A stretch of 64,000 nucleotides of DNA from Thomasclavelia sp047249845 (lineage in GTDB: Bacteria; Bacillota_I; Bacilli_A; Erysipelotrichales; Coprobacillaceae), in NCBI RefSeq assembly GCF_047249845.1, contig NZ_JBKTWO010000005.1, positions 1 through 64,000 on the forward strand. Direction: 5' to 3'. Below are positions 1-7,057 of the stretch, piece by piece. Below the pieces are notes generated by a model. That model did not search any database, was not told where the DNA came from, and saw only the letters and a list, made by a program, of their open reading frames with translations. The translations under genes were made by a program, and so were the position numbers. Numbering within the stretch: position 1 is the stretch's first letter; each line of letters opens with the position of its first letter.

Positions 1-376
1 ATAATGATAAAACAAATGGATCATCTGGTATCCTGATTCCAATAGTATCTAGTGATGCTGTAAAATAATCATCAATATGTGGGCGTTTCTTTAAAATGAT
101 AGTGATCATCCCTGGCATAAAAGCCGCAATAAGTTTTTTTGCATTTTCATTTACATAAGCATATTTTTCAATATCATCTGCCTTGCTAATCATCATAGAA
201 ATTGCTTTTCCTCTATCACGATGTTTTAAATCATATAAAGCTTCTAAAGCCTGATGAGAACCAAATTTAACTCCCAACCCAAAAACAGTCTCAGTTGGAA
301 AGGCTACAACTCGACTATCGCTAACCAATTTAGCAACTTGTTCAATAGCATCTTTTTCAACTGAAACTGTATTCAT
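1..376 (-). CDS. tsaC: L-threonylcarbamoyladenylate synthase (Sua5/YrdC/TsaC family), 3' part cut by window edge
   Basis: The minus strand encodes about 125 residues from an ATG at 374-376, preceded by an AGGTGA ribosome site, and runs off the window start. Visible YrdC-fold motifs are FPTETVFGLG near residues 26-35, KHRDRGKAIS near 50-60 and GIRIPDDP near the cut end. Family members make threonylcarbamoyl-AMP from threonine, bicarbonate and ATP for the t6A37 modification of ANN-decoding tRNAs in the cytoplasm. The C-terminal part cannot be seen, so a longer Sua5 form cannot be told from a short TsaC form. Confidence 0.9.
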   Translation of the reverse strand, partial: MNTVSVEKDAIEQVAKLVSDSRVVAFPTETVFGLGVKFGSHQALEALYDLKHRDRGKAISMMISKADDIEKYAYVNENAKKLIAAFMPGMITIILKKRPHIDDYFTASLDTIGIRIPDDPFVLSL

Positions 377-545
377 GGAATCACCTCATTTGCCCCATTA
401 TACAATAAATATTTAAAAATTTGTAGCTATTTCGTAGATATTTTTTTACATTAATTTTAAAAATAAATATTATAATCTAAAGATTTCATTTTATGTAGAT
501 ATTAATTATCTATATAAATATATATTGAGGAAAGAATATTATTTC

Positions 546-1090
546 ATAAAATAATTAGGGAAATTATTGATTGCTTTATTACTATGTTTTAGTATTGTAT
601 AATGTGGGATAAATATAGAACTAAATAAAAAAGTAAAAGATGTCATTGAAATAACTAAGTGTTTTACAAGAATTGTTTATGAGATAAAAAATGTTAAAAA
701 TTGATGAAGTTGATACTCTTTCTTTTATTTAAAGAAAACAATAACAACGCTATTTTTCAAATCATTATTTATTTTGAAAATAGCAAATTATATTTAATAG
801 TATATCTTTTATTACCTGCTGATCCTAATGATTATGAAAATGTAATTATTGGTTTTATTTATGCATCTAATAATATAGACAAAAAAGACAGCAAGATTGT
901 TGAGGTTAATGAGAGTGTTATTAAAGTTACTAAAAAATTTTTAAACAAAGATGATTTAAGTCTTGATGAATTTGTTAAATACATTAAAGATGTACATATT
1001 ATAAATTATCATATATTACTTAATGATATCATTTTCACTTTCGATATTTTAAATATCACTTTTTTCCTATATAACACTTATTTATTATAA
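546..1090 (+). pseudogene. Decayed paralogue of the small lipoprotein at 1647-2084
   Basis: The whole gene can be aligned to its intact neighbour. The old start has become ATA at 546. A signal peptide reading LGKLLIALLLCFSIV follows, matching the intact FSKLLLVLLLCFTFI, with a stop codon where the lipobox should be. After frameshifts an open stretch from 701 encodes LPADPNDYENVIIGFIYASN, parallel to LPEDSQNYDDMIIGYIYSNN. The match ends at a shared LND near 1028, where the original stop has been lost. The open frame at 701-1090 should therefore not be treated as a separate gene. Confidence 0.8.
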
Positions 1091-1129
1091 TTTCTTAATC
1101 AAAAAATTAATATATAATTCTTTATTCTT

Positions 1130-1429
1130 CTAAACTATATGCCACTTACAACTTTTTAAATCGACATTTCCATTATCTTTAAAAATAACCCCTTCTTCTA
1201 ATAGCAAATAGCGTTGTTCAAACCAGCCAGGTACTAATCTTCCAGCACTATTAACAACACGGTGACATGGATAATCACCATACATTGAAGCATGACTTAA
1301 TATTTTACCTACTAAACGAGCATTTTGTGGTCGCCCTATTAACGTTGCAATTTGTTTATAACTAGCTACTTTTCCTTGAGGAATTTCTGATACAATTGCT
1401 AGTACTTGAAAGATTAAATCTTCATCCAT
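1130..1429 (-). CDS. Short MGMT-family protein (alkyltransferase DNA-binding domain only)
   Basis: This 99-residue protein matches only the C-terminal DNA-binding/active-site domain of O6-alkylguanine-DNA alkyltransferases. It has the helix-turn-helix stretch GKVASYKQIATLIG, the ARLVGK region, and PCHRVV with the acceptor cysteine kept. Alkyltransferase-like (Atl) proteins of this size usually carry tryptophan at that cysteine position, so this is a minimal protein with an intact acceptor residue. It may repair alkylated guanine directly or flag it for excision repair; the sequence cannot decide. A plausible ribosome site (AGAGGAAGGA) precedes the ATG. Confidence 0.85.
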   Translation of the reverse strand: MDEDLIFQVLAIVSEIPQGKVASYKQIATLIGRPQNARLVGKILSHASMYGDYPCHRVVNSAGRLVPGWFEQRYLLLEEGVIFKDNGNVDLKSCKWHIV

Positions 1430-1646
1430 TATTCCTTCCTCTTTCCTAAATATTTATAAATAATAATATAAAACAAGCGTTTTGACACACCAATATTAAT
1501 AATAGCATTTTATGTTGAAATTTAAAATAATTATAAAATCAGTTATATATCTTATTAACAAATTTTACAATTTTATTAGTTATTTTACTTTTTTTGACTA
1601 TTAATATATAATATATTTTGGAACAATTACAAAGGATGGAAGAAAT

Positions 1647-2084
1647 ATGAAAAAGTTTAGTAAATTATTATTAGTTTTATTATTATGTTTTACTTTTATT
1701 GGCTGTAGCAGTGGAAAAAGCACCACTAAAATTACCAAGTTATTAAAAGATGCTGGATATACAATTAAATACAGCAAAGATGATTATACAACGGTTACTA
1801 TTAGTGAATCTAAAAATGGCAAAGATAAAAGTCAATTTATTGCTTATGTTGAAAAAGAGAAGATTAGTTCAATTGCTTATATCCAATTACCTGAAGACTC
1901 TCAAAATTATGATGATATGATAATTGGTTATATCTATTCTAATAATAAAAGTAATGCAAAAGTTGACGATAAATCTAAAAAATCTGCTGAAAAAGTTTTG
2001 AAAAAACTAGATCTTTCTATTGATGAATTAGTTGACTATTGCTTAGATATTTATAAAGATAAAGGTAAGTCATTGAATGATTAA
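1647..2084 (+). CDS. Small lipoprotein of unknown function
   Basis: The 145-residue product begins with a lysine-containing type II signal peptide and a lipobox FIGC at about residues 17-20, so it should be lipid-anchored on the outer face of the membrane. The mature part is lysine- and aspartate-rich with no domain I recognise. An AAAGGATGG ribosome site precedes the ATG. A decayed copy lies just upstream on the same strand at 546-1090, so the gene was once tandemly duplicated. A terminator follows at 2114-2161. Confidence 0.7.
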   Translation: MKKFSKLLLVLLLCFTFIGCSSGKSTTKITKLLKDAGYTIKYSKDDYTTVTISESKNGKDKSQFIAYVEKEKISSIAYIQLPEDSQNYDDMIIGYIYSNNKSNAKVDDKSKKSAEKVLKKLDLSIDELVDYCLDIYKDKGKSLND

Positions 2085-2113
2085 TAATTCTACATATTAA
2101 TCTAGAAATAATG

Positions 2114-2161
2114 AAAAAGACAGTGAATCTATTGGTATACAAGTAGAAACACTGTCTTTTT
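2114..2161. terminator. Bidirectional Rho-independent terminator
   Basis: A 12-bp perfect inverted repeat (AAAAAGACAGTG and its complement) surrounds a 24-nt loop, with T-runs on both sides. It lies between two convergent lipoprotein genes and can serve both. Confidence 0.75.
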
Positions 2162-2177
2162 ATTATAAATTTTTTGA

Positions 2178-2885
2178 TTAATTTTCAGGATAAGTTATTA
2201 CCATTCTTGTTAAAATACCCTTTTGATTTTCTGTTACCATTTCATACTTGTAACCTTGATCATCACTATAATGTAAATGTCCATCAGTATTTTGTGATGC
2301 CGGACCAATTAATTTATAAATTTTATTGGTTGAAAACTTTCCATCCATAGGAATTTCTTCATCTTGATTTGTTATAAATACAGTAGATTTTATTCCATAA
2401 TGATTTTCTTCATTAGCAATTGTATCATAGTCTAAGGTTATTTGAGTTACTTTGCAATCAGCAACAGATAAGTCTTTTTTTGTATCATTTTTATAACGAA
2501 TCCCAAACCACTGCCATTCATCATCATAATCATCAATATAAACTTTTAAGAAAGCAACCATTGATGATACTCCACCTGCATTTAATTTAGGTGCATCATC
2601 AACAGATTTACCTGTGTCACCCAACTCAACTTTACTTCCAATTTTTTCTAAATAACGAACATATTCACCAACAGTTTCTGGTAAACATATTTTTTCTTCA
2701 CCAATTGTAAAATATTTAATCAATCCATTTGATTCAGTAAAAGGTCTTTCTTGATCTGTAATATTATCCGTACTATTAGTATTATCATTATCGTTTTTAT
2801 CTGATTCTGAATCATTATCACTACAAGCGCTCAATCCAAACATCATTGTAAGTACTAGACATATACTTAATATTTTTTTTAGCAT
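2178..2885 (-). CDS. Lipoprotein of unknown function
   Basis: The 235-residue product has a signal peptide ending in the lipobox LSAC (about residues 18-21). An Asp/Ser/Asn-rich low-complexity linker of about 25 residues follows, then a folded domain with no motif I recognise. It should be a surface lipoprotein with the linker spanning the inner wall. It converges with the lipoprotein at 1647 and shares its terminator. Confidence 0.7.
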   Translation of the reverse strand: MLKKILSICLVLTMMFGLSACSDNDSESDKNDNDNTNSTDNITDQERPFTESNGLIKYFTIGEEKICLPETVGEYVRYLEKIGSKVELGDTGKSVDDAPKLNAGGVSSMVAFLKVYIDDYDDEWQWFGIRYKNDTKKDLSVADCKVTQITLDYDTIANEENHYGIKSTVFITNQDEEIPMDGKFSTNKIYKLIGPASQNTDGHLHYSDDQGYKYEMVTENQKGILTRMVITYPEN

Positions 2886-2990
2886 AAACTATCTCCTTTT
2901 ATTTTATACATATACAAAAGGTATTATAAATACTTTTTTTATTTTTATCTACTATTTTTGCTATAATTATGATTTATTTATCAAATTTAC

Positions 2991-3155
2991 TTATAAAATT
3001 AGTTATTTCAGTAATAATAGCTAGTTTTCGATTTTATTTTTTATAAGCTCAAATTTATATGCATTATTAACAATTTCATCAAGTTTAATCAAATTAGCAC
3101 AAAAATAATATAACCATATTTATAAAATACGTTACATTATTTGTACATGGTTCTC
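2991..3155 (-). pseudogene. Remnant of the 3' end of a pssE-like glycosyltransferase gene
   Basis: The DNA aligns without large gaps to the 3' part of the intact pssE-like gene at 6581-7057. For example, GCATTATTAACAATTTCATC here matches GCATTATTTACAACTTCATC there, with similar agreement over about 150 bp. It has many substitutions and no open frame. It sits just downstream of the GtrB-like operon. Confidence 0.7.
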
Positions 3156-3234
3156 TATAACATATCAATTAAATATTATTTATTAGTAAAATATGATTAG
3201 ATTATTATACTCTTCCATCCATATATAAGTGCTA

Positions 3235-4170
3235 TCACTCTTCTATATTACTTTCTTTACAAATATATATTGGCCTATTTTTTGTTTCCAGATATGTTTT
3301 AGCCTGATATTCACCCAAAATACCAACACATAATAATTGTATACCGCCCATAGCTAAAATTATACATACCATAGAGGGCCATCCAGATACTGGATCTCCA
3401 AATACAAGAGTTCGTACAATTATTATTACAATAAACAAAAATGCTAACAAGCAAAATAGTAACCCAACTATCGCTGCAATTGCTAAAGGTGCTGTAGAAA
3501 AAGCCACAATACCTTCAATACTATATATTAATAAACTCCAAAAAGACCATTTCGTCTCCCCAGCTATTCTTTCTATATTTTCATATTCGATCCATTTAGT
3601 TTTATATCCAACCCAACCAAAAAGTCCTTTTGAAAACCTATTGTATTCTGATAACTCAAGTATAGAATTTACAAACTGTCTTGTCATCAAACGATAATCA
3701 CGCGCTCCATCAACAATTTCTGATGATGATATTTTATTCATTATCTTATAAAATAATCTAGCAAAAAGTGACCTAATTATTGGCTCACCTTTACGTGACA
3801 CTCTTCTAGTAGCAGCAGAATCATATCCTTCTTCTATAATTGCTTTCATTAATTGTGGTAAAAGAGTTGGAGGATCTTGTAGGTCGGCATCCATCATAAC
3901 AATATAATCTCCTGACGATTTTTTTAATCCAGCATATATAGCTGCCTCTTTTCCAAAATTTCTTGAAAATGATATATATTTGAAAGTATGACTTTTACTT
4001 GCTAATTCTTTTAATATTTCTAAAGTTCTATCTTTTGAACCATCATCTATGCCAATAATTTCAAACTCATAATTATTCATTTCCGCCATTACTTTTGATA
4101 CCTCATTATAAAAAATAGGTAAAGTTTCTTGTTCGTTATAGCATGGGACAATTATTGATATTTTTTCCAT
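3235..4170 (-). CDS. GtrB/DPM1-like family 2 glycosyltransferase with C-terminal membrane segments
   Basis: The 311-residue protein has an N-terminal GT-A domain (IIVPCYNEQETL, DDGSKDRT, DADLQDPP as the DxD-type motif) and two hydrophobic segments in roughly residues 225-290. This is the usual layout of enzymes that load a sugar from a nucleotide donor onto undecaprenyl phosphate. It starts directly after the stop of the membrane protein at 4171, so the two are translationally coupled. GtrB-type enzymes are commonly paired with a polytopic transferase that uses the lipid-linked sugar outside, which fits this neighbour. Confidence 0.85.
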   Translation of the reverse strand: MEKISIIVPCYNEQETLPIFYNEVSKVMAEMNNYEFEIIGIDDGSKDRTLEILKELASKSHTFKYISFSRNFGKEAAIYAGLKKSSGDYIVMMDADLQDPPTLLPQLMKAIIEEGYDSAATRRVSRKGEPIIRSLFARLFYKIMNKISSSEIVDGARDYRLMTRQFVNSILELSEYNRFSKGLFGWVGYKTKWIEYENIERIAGETKWSFWSLLIYSIEGIVAFSTAPLAIAAIVGLLFCLLAFLFIVIIIVRTLVFGDPVSGWPSMVCIILAMGGIQLLCVGILGEYQAKTYLETKNRPIYICKESNIEE

Positions 4171-5454
4171 TTAATCACCTTTTTCATTTAAACTCCAATG
4201 ACTATTACTCATTTTATTAAAGATATCTTCTTGTATAATAAGCAATATTATAATAAGTATCGCATAATATAAATATATTGATGTTCTTACACCTGAAACA
4301 AAAACTGTTGGTGAAAAGCCTAGAATTATTTTTGATAGAATTCCTGAAATAAATATAACATTTTTCATAAGAAAGTTATTAGTATATTTTGTTATTATAT
4401 ATATTATGCTAAACAAAAAAATTGTTGATAAAATGATTACACATATAAAACTCTTTGTTGAGAAATCAACTATATCAATTTTATTAGCATAAATTTTTAC
4501 ATAATTATACAAATTACCAATAGTATCTAATTTACTGCTAATATATATAAGTAATATCTCACATATTGGTAATATCGATATTAAAAAATCTATTTTTTTT
4601 CCTTTATGTAAAATCACACATATAGGCATTAAACATAAAAATAATACAAAAATAATATTTTTATTTGTAAATAAACTGCTAAAGGCACCTACATAGCCCA
4701 ATGCAGATTTTTCTAACATTGTTAGACTTTTAAACCCCGGAAACCATGTATTAATCTCACTTATTGTTCTCATTTGATTTCCTGGACAAGTCATGTGAAA
4801 TAATAGCATTGCAATTGAAATTATAAATAATGATATATATAATTTAGAAAGTTTCTTATTTTTAAAATAATATGCTAAATTAAACAAAATCAAATATCCT
4901 AACATTAATGCACAGACTTGTTCTTGATTAGTTGCATATATTATTGAAATAAAAACAAAGAAATACTTAAGGGTAGATATGTTTTTTTCTCTAAACCGTT
5001 CTACACATATAAATAAACAATATAAACCTAATGCTAATGGCCATAAATAATTTAGGGTTGTTGCATACCATCCAGCAGTGCCAAAATAGGAGAATGGAAC
5101 AAGAAAAATTAACAATAATATTAAACAGTTTGTTACAATATTTTTTGAGTTATTAAATATTTTATTTAAACTATAATAAACTATGACATACATTAAAGAA
5201 TCTAAAATAACCCATACAATAGAAGGCAGTTGTAACAACAAAGTCATTAAAGCTTCTATTATCAATCTACTTGTCCAAACATTATACCTCATACTGACAA
5301 AATTTATTATTCCTAGTTCCGAGCTCTTTTGTTTAAAAAAAATATCATCATAAACTCCCAATTGTTGATTTAAATGGAAAATAACAGCGATTATAAATAC
5401 TACTAAATATAATATCCATTGGTGTGTTTTTAAATACTCTTTTATGATTTTCAT
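4171..5454 (-). CDS. Polytopic membrane protein, probable GT-C-type partner of the GtrB-like enzyme
   Basis: The 427-residue protein is hydrophobic throughout with about ten predicted membrane spans. Between the first two is an outer loop containing YDDIFF and MRYNVWTSR. The early acidic residues and the conserved-looking W-T-S-R resemble the DUF6056/GtrC-like group of membrane sugar transferases, but I cannot confirm the family by eye. Its stop abuts the start of the GtrB-like gene. A role in moving a lipid-linked sugar to a surface polymer is inferred from that pairing. Confidence 0.55.
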   Translation of the reverse strand: MKIIKEYLKTHQWILYLVVFIIAVIFHLNQQLGVYDDIFFKQKSSELGIINFVSMRYNVWTSRLIIEALMTLLLQLPSIVWVILDSLMYVIVYYSLNKIFNNSKNIVTNCLILLLIFLVPFSYFGTAGWYATTLNYLWPLALGLYCLFICVERFREKNISTLKYFFVFISIIYATNQEQVCALMLGYLILFNLAYYFKNKKLSKLYISLFIISIAMLLFHMTCPGNQMRTISEINTWFPGFKSLTMLEKSALGYVGAFSSLFTNKNIIFVLFLCLMPICVILHKGKKIDFLISILPICEILLIYISSKLDTIGNLYNYVKIYANKIDIVDFSTKSFICVIILSTIFLFSIIYIITKYTNNFLMKNVIFISGILSKIILGFSPTVFVSGVRTSIYLYYAILIIILLIIQEDIFNKMSNSHWSLNEKGD

Positions 5455-5473
5455 TAGTCCACAACCTTTATTA

Positions 5474-5716
5474 TTAGTTATTATAATTAATTAATTTTAA
5501 ATATCGAACTAAAGAATCTTGCCAAGTTAATAACCTATCAAACCTATTTTTATCTAACATTTCTTTAGACATTCTATCGTTATTATATTTTTGAACTTTT
5601 GCTAAGAAAGAGCCTGTACTAATTAGATTTTCCTCAACTTCTACACTTCTATTTTTACATTCATTAAAAATATCATATCCTAATTGATATTTAAAACTAT
5701 TTACTAGTAATCTCAT
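5474..5716 (-). pseudogene. Internally deleted remnant of rmlD (rfbD)
   Basis: The open frame of 80 codons joins the first 25 or so residues of RmlD (QLGYDIFNECKNRSVEVE, compare QLGYDIVNECKARNIEAVGV at 12269-13108) directly to its last 40 or so (DRMSKEMLDKNRFDRLLTWQ, compare SRMSKDMLDKNGFDRLPSWQ). About 200 internal residues are missing, including the catalytic YxxxK, and the glycine motif is altered. It cannot be an active reductase. An intact rmlD lies at 12269-13108. Confidence 0.85.
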
Positions 5717-5924
5717 GATTATTCCTCCTATTTTCTTTTTGACTTCATTCTATCATAACAACCACTTATATTAAAGAGATTGTAACAAGTAAATTAATAG
5801 ATCTGACTCCAATAAGATAATTCCCCTCAACTAGTACTTTGAACTTAACACATAAAAAATGATATTAAAATAAGATAATCAGTAAATCTAATTATCTATA
5901 TATTATAAAGTATAATAACTTAAT

Positions 5925-6545
5925 TTTTACTATCTTCTACTTCAACAACATAAAATTTAGTCAAAATTTTTGAAACATAATTATATCGTCTTCTGTTCTA
6001 AATCTATGATTTTTTATTTCAACTGTTGTAAATTCCTCATACACACGAAAACTACATATAAAAATTTCCCCTTCTTTTTAAAGATAGATTTTACTAAATA
6101 AAACTTGTAAGCATGCCTACATGGATTTAATAATATCTGCTATATACGATCACATAATCAAAATGCAATCATAATCATTTATCAAACTTAGACATCGACA
6201 TTTTTCTATCTCTTATTGAAAATAATATAATTAATTTTATTTTAAACTAATATACTGTACACATTCTGTTCACCCTTGATTTTATAGTAATAACCAAATA
6301 TAATTAATAAACTTTGATTTTTCACTATTTGATTAGAATATTTATAATTATAAATATCATCTGATATGTTATCTTTGTAAAGTTAGTTTCTCTACATGAT
6401 ACAAAATCATTTCCAATCCTTTACATAGCTTAAGAAATATCTAATGAATATTTGTCTACAATATATTAAATTTATTCATTTGAAATTGCTATAACAACTT
6501 TACTAGAATAACTTTATTTTAAAACAAGTTTTTCACTCCTCTAAA
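5925..6545 (-). pseudogene. Decayed coding stretch, possibly a methyltransferase
   Basis: The gap between the rmlD remnant and the pssE-like gene holds broken minus-strand coding sequence. One frame reads INDYDCILIM, stop, SYIADIIKSM, stop, then EGEIFICSFRVYEEF and NHRFRTEDDIIMFQKF, with a frameshift before KFYVVEVEDSK. That order recalls the second half of class I SAM methyltransferases, but this is a weak match by eye. Near 6545 there is a GAGGAGTG that could have been its ribosome site. Nothing intact was seen in this gap. Confidence 0.4.
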
Positions 6546-6580
6546 TAAGTTAGCTAAACCCAAAAATATATGATACTCTC

Positions 6581-7057
6581 TTAGAGCTTATTGATAAAAT
6601 CTGTTATTTCATCAATAATTCCCTGTTTATTAGCCACATATTCTTTTGGTTCGAAGTTATGAGCATTATTTACAACTTCATCAAGCCCACTTAAATCAGT
6701 ACATGGAATAATATACCCTTGTTCATCAAACCGCTTCATAATCTGTACCTGATGATCATTATTCTGTTCTTTAAATTGTCCAAGACGAGGTACAACGATT
6801 ACTCTTTTTTTCTGTTTAAGTGCTGATACTATTGCACCAACTCCAGCATGTGTAATAATTAAATCGGCAATACTAATTTGATGCATAAGTTCTTCTTCAG
6901 TATAATACTCTTGACAATTAATTCCTTCATATGTACCTTTTGTATATCCTAATTGAACATATACATCATTATTTTTAATAAAATCAGATTCTAAAATTGC
7001 ATTTAATAATCGATCAAAGCGTTTATCCTGGGTTCCAAACATAACAAATATTCTCAT
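6581..7057 (-). CDS. PssE-like glycosyltransferase catalytic subunit (Alg13/GT28 C-terminal domain)
   Basis: The 158-residue protein matches the C-terminal half of GT28-type enzymes: FVMFGTQDKRFDRLL at the start, ADLIITHAGVGAI near residues 65-77 and VVPRLGQFKEQNNDHQ near 92-107, the nucleotide-sugar binding region. Proteins of this size work as the Alg13/PssE partner of a membrane-bound Alg14/PssD subunit. Its first base overlaps the stop of the upstream gene, whose last domain is PssD-like, so the two halves are made side by side. A decayed copy of the 3' end lies at 2991-3155. Confidence 0.85.
   Translation of the reverse strand: MRIFVMFGTQDKRFDRLLNAILESDFIKNNDVYVQLGYTKGTYEGINCQEYYTEEELMHQISIADLIITHAGVGAIVSALKQKKRVIVVPRLGQFKEQNNDHQVQIMKRFDEQGYIIPCTDLSGLDEVVNNAHNFEPKEYVANKQGIIDEITDFINKL

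Noticed and set aside
701..1090. Open frame of 129 codons that could be read as a small protein gene
   Set aside because: It is the 3' part of a dead copy of the neighbouring lipoprotein gene; its start lies inside the ancestral frame and the upstream part holds stops and frameshifts.
5474..5716. Open frame of 80 codons as a new small gene
   Set aside because: Both halves match the ends of RmlD with the middle deleted, so it is a remnant.
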